Below the pieces are notes generated by a model. It searched no databases and was not told the origin of the DNA. It saw only the letters and a program-made list of their open reading frames with translations. This document shows positions 20,001-27,847 of a stretch of 64,000 nt of DNA, one piece after another. Within the stretch, counting starts at the first letter, position 1, and each line of letters starts with the position of its first letter. The translations under genes and the position numbers were made by a program. Source of the DNA: Crocinitomicaceae bacterium (GTDB lineage: Bacteria; Bacteroidota; Bacteroidia; Flavobacteriales_D; Crocinitomicaceae); assembly GCA_016708105.1 (NCBI GenBank), contig JADJGJ010000002.1, forward strand, positions 868,001-932,000, read 5' to 3'.

Positions 20001-20309
20001 TTTAGTGATGCCGGCTTTTAACGTAACATCTTCAAACGTAAAATTTCCCTTGTTTAAATAGAGTTTATCGTCAGTGAAATTTCCGGTGAGAAATATATCT
20101 TGTAAACCATCTTGATTAAAATCAATGATACCCACACCACCACCGTTGTACAAATAATCATACATGGTGATATTCACAGAGTCAGTTTCAGTGATGTCAT
20201 TTCTGAATAATATGCCTGATTGTTCTGAGGGAATTTTGGTAAAACCTTCTTTTTGTGCTTGTGTGTAAAAAGCAATACCAATAAAAATAACAAAGATAGG
20301 CTTGCGCAT
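17052..20309 (-). CDS. FG-GAP/VCBS repeat protein with ASPIC/UnbV-like domain
   Basis: A 1085-residue secreted protein. I chose the ATG at 20309, which gives a clean signal peptide (RKPIFVIFIGIAFYTQA); a TTG two codons upstream is less likely. About 13 calcium-binding loops of the form D-x-[ND]-x-[DN]-G-x-x-D are spread over two blocks (about residues 60-480 and 640-1050), for example DFNQDGLQDIFLTG and DIDQDGDQDLLAGN. They are expected to build two beta-propellers. Between them, about residues 490-590, lies an ASPIC/UnbV-like segment (NHYLKLDLSE, then FVRGYQSSVE). Proteins of this type are common and abundant in Bacteroidota envelopes. The role is unknown; calcium-dependent binding of glycans or surface partners is only a guess. 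No T9SS sorting domain is visible at the C-terminus. Confidence 0.85.
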   Translation of the reverse strand: MRKPIFVIFIGIAFYTQAQKEGFTKIPSEQSGILFRNDITETDSVNITMYDYLYNGGGVGIIDFNQDGLQDIFLTGNFTDDKLYLNKGNFTFEDVTLKAGITKNGWSTGVCIVDINADGWQDIYVCRSGWYTNSEKLKNVLYINQKNGKFIEDAASYGLDLAGHHTQAAPLDFDHDGDLDLYVMGHPGKFMHKSDFSTYITTILKGEVESDILLENVNGKFIDITKQAGIFEFGYGLGLAITDINHDTYPDIIVCNDFDEPDHVFVNQKNKTFKDENLNYFKHTSNYSMGNDVGDFNNDGYLDYISVDMAFDSHERSKTNMASMTPAKFWARVKLGWGYQYMHNMLHLNTGKGVYQEIAQFSGVAKTDWSWAPLLMDIDMDGWLDLFITNGYKRDTKNNDIQYLINQQLEKKNQISVMELLELIPSVRIENFFFRNTHDLKFADKRADWGIDEKLNSNGAAYADLDNDGDLDLVLNNVDDFASVYQNTTSNGNHYLKLDLSEIPDEKISGAKFLLTTKKTTQAKEANFVRGYQSSVEKNIFFYWDKNDEPKDLVIDLPVYYAMIKNITPDQTIKIRLKDIEVHDLALLDLINFDVNIQDISAQLLPQIIYQDNDYDDFKTETLLPHRMSDAGPQLAVSDLNADGLEDFILSSAVGKIPQVYIQKEEGTFSQVVSPAFYNHQGCEDGGIMVINANKDEYKDIIITSGGYEYAQGDSNYINRLYIGNGQGGFGYVKNAMPKDAFNSGKVIGEDIDLDGDTDLLICGKASPGKYPFPGITSILLNEKGFFYNITDQIAPELKYCGMVNDAEFVDVDGDKDKDIVVVGEWMDITVFIRDKGKFTKAQTGINMPGWWSCITAADIDQDGDQDLLAGNAGLNNKFKASTNRPIDVYANDFDNNGTLDIVLAHTKNEHLLPVRGRECSSSQMPFLVEKFPTYQAFATSDLYQIYSKEKLDSALHYRVTEFRSGIFYNDGKGNFTFSPFGNEAQLSFINDFLVLDINHDGKSDILAIGNRYGSEVETTRYDAGCGLEMVQQPDGSFSITPQTASQFFVPGDAKCMSMIKLGKDGTIGALVANNNGLVQLFSIQ

Positions 20310-20440
20310 AATCAATTAAGATTTTAAGTGAAGGTACTAAAAACTATGGGATTCATGAATATTATTGACTATGGAAATGTTTGTGAAAATAGCCTGCAAA
20401 TCAATAAAGCATTACTTGATTCCTATTTTCTGCAAGCGAT

Positions 20441-20448
20441 TAACTTTG
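20441..20448 (+). promoter_or_regulatory. Putative -7 promoter box for pabB
   Basis: TAACTTTG matches TAnnTTTG. A TTG at 20416-20418, 22 nt upstream, could be the -33 element. The pabB ATG is about 45 nt downstream. Confidence 0.45.
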
Positions 20449-20492
20449 CATTACCTTCAGTTTTTTTTGAATACTGATTGGCTACATAAATC

Positions 20493-21737
20493 ATGCAAAC
20501 AAAAGAGATTCATAACTATTCATGGCAACAAATGCTTGAGGCTGTTGAACCAAATCAAGTTGTTCTTTTGAAAAATTCTGACCATGATTTTATCTTGGCG
20601 TGGAATTTTACGCACGCATATCAGCCGGACAATACTGATTTTTCTTTTTCTGATTTACAACAATTTATTGATCAGCATACAGGAAAATATATTTTTGGTT
20701 ATTTAACTTACGATATCAAAAATAACATTGAACCATTTTTGCAAAGCAAGCATGATGATGTTGTTCAATTCCCAATTTGCCGCTTTTTTGTAACAGAAAA
20801 TGTGGTTGTCAGATCTATTGAAAATACTACTTATTATGGAAAAATATCACCTGAAGAATTGATAGAACTATTTGGCAAGAGTAAAAAATCTGTCTCATCA
20901 AATAGCAATCAAGTGGCTTTGAAAGAATCAACATCACAAGAAGAGTATATCAGAAATATTCAAAGCATTCAGCATGAAATTCAACAAGGAAATTTATACG
21001 AAACAAATTATTGCATTCAGTATACCGGTGGTGTAGATGAATTGAATACCTCTAACGTATTTTCAAAATTGAATCAATTGGCTGATGCTCCTTTCTCGGT
21101 ATATATGCAAGATGAAACACATGCTGTGATGTGCGCTTCACCTGAACGCTATATTTGTAAAAAGGGCAATACACTGATTTCACAACCAATCAAAGGAACA
21201 GCGAAGCGTGGCGAAAATACCGCGCAAGATGATCAGCTTAAAAAGGTGTTAGAACGTGATGCAAAAGAACGATCAGAGAATATCATGATAGTAGATTTGG
21301 TGCGGAATGATTTTTCAAAAATTGCGTTAAAAAATTCGGTGAACGTAGATGAGTTATGCAAGGTGTATAGTTTCAAAACGGTGCATCAGCTGATATCTAC
21401 CATCTCATGTAAAATAGATTACGGCACATCATTTACCGATGTGATCAAAGCCACTTTTCCTATGGGCTCAATGACCGGTGCACCTAAAATTGCCGCAATG
21501 CAACTAACTGAAAAACTTGAGAATTTTAAAAGAGGTTTATACAGCGGTACAATTGGATACATTGAACCCAATGGCGATTACGATTTTAACGTAGTGATCA
21601 GATCAATTTTACATAACCGTAAACTGAAAACTGTATCTTGCAGCGTGGGTAGCGCAATTACCATACATGCTGATGCTGCCCGTGAATACGAGGAATGTAT
21701 GCTCAAACTGCGCGCATTACAATTGGCACTAACCTGA
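20493..21737 (+). CDS. pabB: Aminodeoxychorismate synthase component I-like chorismate-binding enzyme
   Basis: A 414-residue cytoplasmic enzyme that converts chorismate to 4-amino-4-deoxychorismate in folate synthesis, using ammonia from a PabA glutaminase not encoded here. The chorismate-binding domain fills residues ~145-412, with PIKGTAKRG (about 231), DLVRNDFSKIA (about 270), TFPMGSMTGAPK (about 322) and the GTIGYIEPNG segment. The Lys in PIKGT is the residue that marks PabB, whereas anthranilate synthases have Ala there, which favours PabB over TrpE. The N-terminal domain is shorter than in E. coli PabB. tilS follows 48 bp downstream on the same strand and may be co-transcribed. The ATG has a suitably placed -7 box upstream. 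Confidence 0.88.
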   Translation: MQTKEIHNYSWQQMLEAVEPNQVVLLKNSDHDFILAWNFTHAYQPDNTDFSFSDLQQFIDQHTGKYIFGYLTYDIKNNIEPFLQSKHDDVVQFPICRFFVTENVVVRSIENTTYYGKISPEELIELFGKSKKSVSSNSNQVALKESTSQEEYIRNIQSIQHEIQQGNLYETNYCIQYTGGVDELNTSNVFSKLNQLADAPFSVYMQDETHAVMCASPERYICKKGNTLISQPIKGTAKRGENTAQDDQLKKVLERDAKERSENIMIVDLVRNDFSKIALKNSVNVDELCKVYSFKTVHQLISTISCKIDYGTSFTDVIKATFPMGSMTGAPKIAAMQLTEKLENFKRGLYSGTIGYIEPNGDYDFNVVIRSILHNRKLKTVSCSVGSAITIHADAAREYEECMLKLRALQLALT

Positions 21738-21785
21738 TTAAAAATCTATTAAATTGGATGAGTGTCAGAATAAATTGGATAGTTT

Positions 21786-23102
21786 ATGTTAAGTAAGTTT
21801 AAGAAAAATATTGAGGATCATTTTAGTCAGCTGACATCGGCAAAAATATTTCTTGCCATCAGCGGAGGAAAAGATTCAATGACCTTGTCACATCTTTTGA
21901 ATGAGGCAGGCCTTAAACATTGTTTACTACATTGCAATTTTCATTTGCGTGGAAAAGAATCTGATACTGATGAACAATTCTTGCTCACATACGCTTCAGC
22001 ACATCAGTTGGAAATTTTTGTCAATCATTTTGATGCCGCCAAATTTGCTGAAGAGGAAGGAATGACTATTCAAGAAGCGGCCAGAAAACTGCGATATGAC
22101 TGGTTTGATACTTTTCTGCAAGATCATAATGCTTACTTGCTTACTGCGCATCATTTAGATGATTCAATTGAAACATTTTTTATTAATTTATTCCGCGGAA
22201 CTGGTTATCGTGGACTTGCCGGTATACCGCCAAGGAACGGAAAAATTATGCGACCCCTGTTTAATTTTACAGCGGAAGAAATTTATAGATATATTGATCA
22301 GCAACAAGTGGAGTACAGATCTGATTCAACCAATGCAAAAAAAGATTATCAGCGCAATAAAATCAGGCATGATCTGATGCCTGAATTACATTCACTTGAA
22401 CCATTGTTACACGGAAAAATGGAAAATCTTTTTTCAGAATTGAATGAGCTGAAAGATTATTTCAACAGGACATCTATAGAATATTTTAATGAACACGCAA
22501 CCAATACGAATGGCAAAACAGTGATTCCACTGAACAAGGTTTTGAATCTTCATCCCTTTCTGCGTCAACAGATTTTTTACGGGCACGGAATTCATAGAAA
22601 AAATGTTTCGGAGTTTGAAAAATTTCTGCAATCAAATACCGGGGCAGAATTTATTGCCGGGAATCATCGTTTTCTGATTGATCGTGATCAGCTCATTTTC
22701 TCCTTGAGTGAAGCTAAACCTATACCAATCTTGACCCAAATACAAGCCTTGCCGGTAGAATTGTACAGCGGGAAAAATACAATTCGTTTTGAACAAAAGG
22801 AAAAGTTCAGTCTGATAAAAAATTTCCCATCCATTCAACAAGTTGATTTTCATTTATTAAAATTTCCGCTCACCTTGCGCAATTGGCAACAAGGAGACAA
22901 AATGCAACCATTAGGCATGCAAGGAAAAAAGTTGATTTCAGATGTTTTAATTGACAAAAAAATATCACGCACAGACAAAGAAAATCAGCTGGTGCTTGAA
23001 GATGCAAGCGGTGAAATTATTGCCCTAATTGGCTTGGCTATTGCAGATTCTTTTAAAATTACTGAGATTACCAAGGCGATTTTGGAAGTGCAGATTGTTT
23101 GA
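21786..23102 (+). CDS. tilS: tRNA(Ile)-lysidine synthase
   Basis: A 438-residue enzyme that uses ATP and lysine to modify C34 of the CAU-anticodon tRNA(Ile) to lysidine, so that it reads AUA instead of AUG. The PP-loop ATP site SGGKDS is at residues 26-31. Further TilS landmarks are LLTAHHLDDSIETFF (about residue 118), the RGTGYRGLAGIPPR segment and the C-terminal TilS domain (LRNWQQGDKMQPLGMQGKK, about 362-380). Length and architecture match full-length TilS with its C-terminal tRNA-binding part. Essential in nearly all bacteria. Confidence 0.95.
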   Translation: MLSKFKKNIEDHFSQLTSAKIFLAISGGKDSMTLSHLLNEAGLKHCLLHCNFHLRGKESDTDEQFLLTYASAHQLEIFVNHFDAAKFAEEEGMTIQEAARKLRYDWFDTFLQDHNAYLLTAHHLDDSIETFFINLFRGTGYRGLAGIPPRNGKIMRPLFNFTAEEIYRYIDQQQVEYRSDSTNAKKDYQRNKIRHDLMPELHSLEPLLHGKMENLFSELNELKDYFNRTSIEYFNEHATNTNGKTVIPLNKVLNLHPFLRQQIFYGHGIHRKNVSEFEKFLQSNTGAEFIAGNHRFLIDRDQLIFSLSEAKPIPILTQIQALPVELYSGKNTIRFEQKEKFSLIKNFPSIQQVDFHLLKFPLTLRNWQQGDKMQPLGMQGKKLISDVLIDKKISRTDKENQLVLEDASGEIIALIGLAIADSFKITEITKAILEVQIV

Positions 23103-23240
23103 ATAGCTGCGAGTCAAATAATTTGATCGAGGATAGTACCCGAATGTTGCAATACTCTTTTGCGTAGGCAAATTTCATTGTCCAAAATTGAAAGATAGTA
23201 TGAATATTTGATAACACGGGTTGCAAGAAATGATCGTTCT

Positions 23241-23268
23241 GTAGGCACAGGTCGCGACCTGTGCCTAC
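23241..23268. repeat. 28-bp perfect palindrome (REP-like)
   Basis: The half-site GTAGGCACAGGTCG is followed directly by its exact reverse complement, giving a G+C-rich hairpin with no loop as DNA. It contrasts with its A+T-rich surroundings. It lacks a T-tract, so it is not a classical terminator; it looks like a dispersed REP-type palindrome or a cruciform/protein site. Confidence 0.7.
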
Positions 23269-23379
23269 GTGAGGAATTTTCATTTACAACCCAAATAATA
23301 CGTACCAAATTCTGTTGTTTATTTAATGATGATGTACTCAATAGGAATTGAAATTGAAGTAAAACTCCCCAATTGCAAT

Positions 23380-23387
23380 TATCTTTG
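23380..23387 (+). promoter_or_regulatory. Putative -7 promoter box for the CoA-transferase gene
   Basis: TATCTTTG fits TAnnTTTG; TTG at 23354-23356 may be the -33 element. The ATG begins at 23408, giving a leader of about 15 nt. Confidence 0.45.
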
Positions 23388-23407
23388 ATGACATCTACTC
23401 AATAACA

Positions 23408-24682
23408 ATGGAACCAAATTATATATCTCCCCAAGAAGCGGTGGCAAAGATTACAAGCAATAGCCGCGTTTTTGTTCAGGGCAGCGCTGCGACACCGGCA
23501 ACCTTATTGCGAACTTTATTCAGCCGCACTGATCAATTGAAACAGGTTGAACTTGTCAGCATTACTACACTTGGAGAAAATATTTTTTCACCGGAAAAAC
23601 TGAAAGACCGTTTTTTTATCAACTCACTTTTTGTTTCTGATAATGTAAGAAAAATAGTGAATGGTGAAGGAGGCGAATATGTCCCTGTTTTTTTAAGTGA
23701 AATTCATTTGTTGTTTGAGCGTGGAATTTTGCCGCTTGATTATGCATTGATTCACGTTTATCCACCTGATGCGCACGGTTTTTGTTCATTAGGAACCTCG
23801 GTAGATATTGCTCGTGCTGCGGTAAAAAATGCACGTTGTATAATTGCTCAGGTAAATCCAAAAATGCCGCGTACGCATGGTGATGGCGTTATTCATATAC
23901 GTGATATACACGCTTTGGTAAAGGTGAATGATGATTTGCCTGAAGTATCGTATGCTGAATGTCAGAATGGTGTTTCACTTGAAATTGGAAAACATTGTGC
24001 AGGCTTGATTGAAGATGAATCTTGTTTGCAAATGGGTATTGGGGCTATTCCTGATGCAGTATTAACGTGTTTGGGCAATCACAAAAATTTGGGCATTCAT
24101 ACCGAAATGTTTTCTGACGGAATAATTCCATTGGTTGAAAAAGGCGTCATTACCAATTCTCACAAGAAAAAACACCGCGGAAAATTAGTTACTGGTTTTA
24201 TCGCGGGTACTAAAAAATTATATGATTTTGTAGATGATAATCCTTCAGTTCATTTTCTTGAAATTTCGTATGTCAATGATCCGCATGTGATCAGATCAAA
24301 TCCAAAAACAGTTGCAATTAATTCTGCAATTGAAATAGATCTTACCGGTCAGGTATGTGCAGATTCAATTGGAACGATGCAGTTTTCAGGAGTTGGCGGT
24401 CAAATGGATTTTATGCGAGGCGCTGCCTTGTCACCGGGTGGCAAACCCATCATTGCCATGCCTTCAACAGCAAAGAATGGCGAGTCTAAAATTGTACCTT
24501 TTCTCAAACAGGGGGCAGGCGTTGTAACAACTCGTGCGCATGTGCATTATGTAGTCACTGAATATGGTGTGGCCAATTTGTTTGGTAAAAATTTGCATCA
24601 ACGCGCTAAAGAATTGATTAGAATTGCCCACCCCAAACATAGAGATTGGTTGGAGATGGAAACCAAAAAAAGATTTGGATAA
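23408..24682 (+). CDS. Acetyl-CoA hydrolase/transferase family protein
   Basis: A 424-residue cytoplasmic CoA-transferase of the acetyl-CoA hydrolase/4-hydroxybutyrate CoA-transferase family. These enzymes move CoA between acetate and other short acids through a glutamyl-CoA thioester. Visible family motifs are MGIGAIPDAVL (about residue 213), the catalytic Glu in HTEMFSDGIIPL (about 235) and GVGGQMDFMRGA (about 330), followed by IAMPSTAKNGESKIVP. The exact donor and acceptor cannot be read from sequence; acetate:CoA or 4-hydroxybutyrate:CoA transfer are the common activities. It is not in an obvious operon. Together with acs at 48641 it points to active acetate/acyl-CoA metabolism. Confidence 0.9.
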   Translation: MEPNYISPQEAVAKITSNSRVFVQGSAATPATLLRTLFSRTDQLKQVELVSITTLGENIFSPEKLKDRFFINSLFVSDNVRKIVNGEGGEYVPVFLSEIHLLFERGILPLDYALIHVYPPDAHGFCSLGTSVDIARAAVKNARCIIAQVNPKMPRTHGDGVIHIRDIHALVKVNDDLPEVSYAECQNGVSLEIGKHCAGLIEDESCLQMGIGAIPDAVLTCLGNHKNLGIHTEMFSDGIIPLVEKGVITNSHKKKHRGKLVTGFIAGTKKLYDFVDDNPSVHFLEISYVNDPHVIRSNPKTVAINSAIEIDLTGQVCADSIGTMQFSGVGGQMDFMRGAALSPGGKPIIAMPSTAKNGESKIVPFLKQGAGVVTTRAHVHYVVTEYGVANLFGKNLHQRAKELIRIAHPKHRDWLEMETKKRFG

Positions 24683-24737
24683 TATTGTAAATGCTAAATT
24701 CACAATGATTAATATTACGCTGTAAATACATGACGAT

Positions 24738-25457
24738 ATGAAAACTAAACATCCTTTATTATCTCTTTTTTTACTCATGGTTTTTATCCATTTCTTATCG
24801 TGTGCTACGCACCCAAAAGAAGATTCATCAACGCGCTTTAACGTGAATGATAACAGTGAGACTGAAATTAATCAGTCAAATACTAATACTACGGAAGTAT
24901 CTCTCGGATCTGATGATACCCTTGGCGCAGTATTTTCTGCTGATGCTGTTAGCTTATCAAGTGAAGAAGAAAAAATGTATAAGTTGATTATGGCATATAG
25001 AGTAGAGAATAATTTGTCTGAAATTCCATTGTCAAAATCATTGACCTTTGTTGCTCAACAACACTGCAAAGATTTGTATCACAATCGGCCTGACAAACCT
25101 AAAGAGTGCAATGCACACAGCTGGTCAGCCAACGGTGCATGGACTGCATGTTGCTATACATCTGACCATAAACAGGCAAATGGTATGTGGAAAAAACCAT
25201 CTGAGTTAACACAGTATACCGGTAACGGTTATGAAATTGCCTGCGGAAGCTCAAAAGTAAATGCAGATTATGACATGACTGCTGAATACGCTGTTGATAG
25301 TTGGAAAGGAAGCACCGGACACAATAATGTCATCTTGAATAAGGATGGTTGGGATGGTTTTCCTTGGGGAGCAATAGGCGTTGGTATATATAAGGGATTC
25401 GCTTGCGTGTGGTTTGGCCAGCAAGAAGATCCAGCCGGTGTTATCACAATCAAATAA
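24738..25457 (+). CDS. CAP (SCP/PR-1) domain lipoprotein
   Basis: A 239-residue predicted lipoprotein (lipobox-like FLSC, Cys22). A low-complexity linker rich in N, S and T (about residues 25-70) leads to a CAP-superfamily domain: YKLIMAYRVENNLSEIPLS, VAQQHCKDL, NAHSW, GYEIACGSS, DSWKGSTGHNNVIL and AIGVGIYKGFACVWFGQ, in the expected order. The His and Glu positions of the CAP cavity appear to be present. Several Cys residues (ACC, EIACGSS, KECNAHSW) could form disulfides. CAP proteins are extracellular and act in varied ways; no specific role can be given. The next lipoprotein gene begins 23 bp after the stop, so they are likely an operon. Confidence 0.82.
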   Translation: MKTKHPLLSLFLLMVFIHFLSCATHPKEDSSTRFNVNDNSETEINQSNTNTTEVSLGSDDTLGAVFSADAVSLSSEEEKMYKLIMAYRVENNLSEIPLSKSLTFVAQQHCKDLYHNRPDKPKECNAHSWSANGAWTACCYTSDHKQANGMWKKPSELTQYTGNGYEIACGSSKVNADYDMTAEYAVDSWKGSTGHNNVILNKDGWDGFPWGAIGVGIYKGFACVWFGQQEDPAGVITIK

Positions 25458-25480
25458 TAATATTTCAAAAACGCTGTACC

Positions 25481-26452
25481 ATGTATAAGTTGATTTTTTC
25501 TGTTTTCGTGCTGACATTATTTTCTGCCTGCAGACATAAGAGTGTGAATTGTGACGTGGCTTGCACGTATGAGGAAGAATTACTTTTCCAAACCGGATTT
25601 AACGGAACATCACTGACAAATGGAGAATATCAGAATGCGGAATTTAGTGGTACCGACTCTGATTTACCTGATCATGCAAGTTGGGAAAATTTTATTGAAC
25701 ATGCAGATATTGGATACGTTGAAATTGGTTATGAAGATGGTAATGATGCGCAACGAAAAGCATTGATTACTGCTGATCCTGATTCAGCAGCAAATCAGGT
25801 ATTGAGTTTTAGTATTACTGAACCGCATATAAAAGAAGCTTCACATTATAAGGGCAGAGTTCAGTTAAGTGTTAACGAGAATAAATGTATTCGTGAAATT
25901 TATCAGACGGTGCGGTTAAAATTGCATCCTGATATGGCTTATTTGAAAGAATGGGATGAGCGAATGCCATGGTTAACTTTGTTTGAATTTTGGAATAATG
26001 CCACTTGGTCAAAAGAGAAAAATACTTTCAGAGTCACAGTGAATTTGTTTAAGGATTCGGAAGGACCGGTTGATGCTATTCATTTTCATGTCAAAGCGGA
26101 TCATCAGAAATGCAAGGTATGCGAATGGAAAAGTGATTGGGAAGAAGAAGCGACAAACTTTTCTGTTCCCTTTGGTGAGTGGATGAATATAGAACTTTAC
26201 CTAAAAGAAGGAGATGATAATAATGGTAGGTTTTATATGGCGGTCACACCTGAGAGCGGAACCAAAGTAGTATTGTTTGATCTGACAAAGCGCACGCAGC
26301 ATGAGAATGAAAAATGTCCTGATGGTTTTACGCATTTCCAACCTATGAAATTATACACATCAGATAAAGTGATTGAGTACATGAAAGCAGGAAATAAAAA
26401 ACTTGAAATTTTCTGGGATGATTGGAAATTGTATCGCAACAAGCAGTATTAA
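25481..26452 (+). CDS. Predicted lipoprotein, possible polysaccharide-lyase-like jelly roll
   Basis: I place the start at the ATG at 25481, which opens a lipoprotein signal (LTLFSAC, Cys17); an earlier ATG at 25403 would bury this signal and overlap the CAP gene. The 323-residue product is otherwise globular and strand-rich. The stretch REIYQTVRLKLHPDMAYLKE, then MPWLTLFEFWNNATW, FHVKADHQ, FGEWMNIELYLKEGD and LEIFWDDWKLY resembles the layout of heparin-lyase-I/concanavalin-like jelly-roll proteins, where a loading strand 'GEW..IE.y...G' is common. This resemblance is by eye, so the fold is tentative and enzyme activity is not claimed. It follows the CAP lipoprotein and is closed by a strong hairpin at 26458. 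Confidence 0.7.
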   Translation: MYKLIFSVFVLTLFSACRHKSVNCDVACTYEEELLFQTGFNGTSLTNGEYQNAEFSGTDSDLPDHASWENFIEHADIGYVEIGYEDGNDAQRKALITADPDSAANQVLSFSITEPHIKEASHYKGRVQLSVNENKCIREIYQTVRLKLHPDMAYLKEWDERMPWLTLFEFWNNATWSKEKNTFRVTVNLFKDSEGPVDAIHFHVKADHQKCKVCEWKSDWEEEATNFSVPFGEWMNIELYLKEGDDNNGRFYMAVTPESGTKVVLFDLTKRTQHENEKCPDGFTHFQPMKLYTSDKVIEYMKAGNKKLEIFWDDWKLYRNKQY

Positions 26453-26457
26453 AGGTG

Positions 26458-26486
26458 AAGAAGGGCGTTGAAAAATCGCCCTTCTT
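26458..26486. terminator. Intrinsic terminator hairpin after the lipoprotein pair
   Basis: The perfect 10-bp stem AAGAAGGGCG / CGCCCTTCTT encloses a 9-nt loop, 6 nt after the stop codon, and is followed by a T-rich tract with interruptions. It sits between convergent genes and may serve both strands. Confidence 0.75.
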
Positions 26487-26545
26487 GATCTTCCTTCTTA
26501 ATATTAGCGCTGAAGTTTCACCTCAAATTCTTTTCAATCAAATAG

Positions 26546-27847
26546 CTAGTTAAAAGAAAATACAATTCTGAAACCGATGTTAGGATGTGCTTCTGTTTGA
26601 TTTTGGTAGAGATCCGTTCCGAGAATTTTTAGTTCGTCTTCTGAACTTAGCCAGCCTCCACCCGCAGTTCCGGCTTCTTTGGTTTTAATTGATTCATATA
26701 CCATTTCTGCCGCATTGCCTGCCATGTTGTACAAACCAAACTCATTCGGCAGGTAAGAATTTACTTTCACGGTGTAATATCCTCCATCAATAAAATTATT
26801 GTCGTCAAATGGTTTATAATTTGCGAGGTAACAGCCTTGGTCATTTACTGTTTTATCTCCTTTCCATGGAAAAACAGAAGTGCCACCGGCAGCATGCATC
26901 CACTCAGTTCTTAACGGAAGTCGTATGGGTTGAATAGGTGTTTTATTTCTACTTTTGAGATACGAATTTACCTCAGCTGTCAACCAGGCACAATACATCT
27001 CTGCTCCAGTGCGGCTGATGTTCACTACCGGATACTCATTGTAGGCAGGATGTGTAAAGTATTGTTCTTCCATTTCAAGATTTGATTCTCCGAACATCTT
27101 GGTCCAATTTGATTGTACTGGTTTTGCAATAAGAAAATCTTCTTCCTTGTTTTGAATTAGTAAATCATATAAAAAGGTGCGATACTGTAAATTGGTGATT
27201 TCAGTTGTACTCATATAAAAGGCACGAACCGAAATCGTTGAATCGTTCAGCGAAAATTTACCTGATGGAATGAATGCGTAATTCTTTTTGTCCATTTTTT
27301 CAAACTGTTTCATCATTTTTTTCTTTTCTCTTTCAGTGGCGGCTTTTTCTTCATCGGTCAATATAGGAATGTTACTAGATTTATCTTCAAGTTTAATTTG
27401 TGTAGTGGATATGTGCATTGACGCTTCATCATTGTTTTTTTCGATTAGTATAGGCTGAAGAAAGAATTCTGATTCTGTCTTTTCTTCGGTGTAGGAGGTG
27501 GTTTTATTTTCCGGAAATGCCGGTAAGGCAATTAGGTTATTATCTTTTTTATCAATGTTTCTTTCTTCAATTGGATTGGTGTGTTCAGATGTGTGGTTAT
27601 TATTTTCTTCTTCAATTTCTTTAGAGTGATCAGAGAACAGAAAAATGCTCAGAACTGCTGTAGTAATTACTGATAAAATCATAATTAATTTTTTTAAAGT
27701 GGATAATTGATTTTTTTGAAGATGAATTTTTCTGATTCCTGAATCAGCATATTGTCTGAAATTCATACTGATTTCTTCGAATGAAACCTGAGGTTTTTCG
27801 TTTTTCAACGCATCAAACAAGTGGTTCAGCTGTTTTTCACTTTTCAT
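26546..27847 (-). CDS. Membrane-anchored FGE-sulfatase-fold protein, probable anti-sigma factor
   Basis: A 433-residue protein. Residues 1-50 are charged and have no signal peptide; a single membrane helix spans about 52-72 (LIMILSVITTAVLSIFLF); a low-complexity acidic linker follows; residues ~190-433 form an FGE-sulfatase (SUMF1) domain (FIPSGKFSLND, FYMSTTEITNLQYRTFLYDL, RLPLRTEWMHAAGG, NEFGLYNMAGNAAEMV, PNIGFRIVFSF). The region that carries the two catalytic Cys in true formylglycine-generating enzymes reads GGGWLSSEDEL here, so catalysis is not expected, as in GldJ/GldK. The start overlaps the ECF sigma gene by 11 bp. Gene order and topology (cytoplasmic tail, one helix, periplasmic domain) are those of an anti-sigma factor; this role is inferred. 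Confidence 0.82.
   Translation of the reverse strand: MKSEKQLNHLFDALKNEKPQVSFEEISMNFRQYADSGIRKIHLQKNQLSTLKKLIMILSVITTAVLSIFLFSDHSKEIEEENNNHTSEHTNPIEERNIDKKDNNLIALPAFPENKTTSYTEEKTESEFFLQPILIEKNNDEASMHISTTQIKLEDKSSNIPILTDEEKAATEREKKKMMKQFEKMDKKNYAFIPSGKFSLNDSTISVRAFYMSTTEITNLQYRTFLYDLLIQNKEEDFLIAKPVQSNWTKMFGESNLEMEEQYFTHPAYNEYPVVNISRTGAEMYCAWLTAEVNSYLKSRNKTPIQPIRLPLRTEWMHAAGGTSVFPWKGDKTVNDQGCYLANYKPFDDNNFIDGGYYTVKVNSYLPNEFGLYNMAGNAAEMVYESIKTKEAGTAGGGWLSSEDELKILGTDLYQNQTEAHPNIGFRIVFSFN

Larger units (their letters stand above)
23103..23407. other. Intergenic region with a perfect palindrome
   Basis: The 305 bp between tilS and the CoA-transferase gene carry a 28-bp perfect palindrome (23241-23268) and a -7 box (23380-23387). 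The short ORFs on the minus strand have no signal peptide, composition or context to support them. Confidence 0.6.

Noticed and set aside
20365..20571. Open frame overlapping the start of pabB
   Set aside because: Overlaps the well-supported pabB start and has no recognisable domain.
23068..23341. Two short minus-strand frames around the palindrome after tilS
   Set aside because: They include the palindrome itself, lack start context and have no family resemblance.
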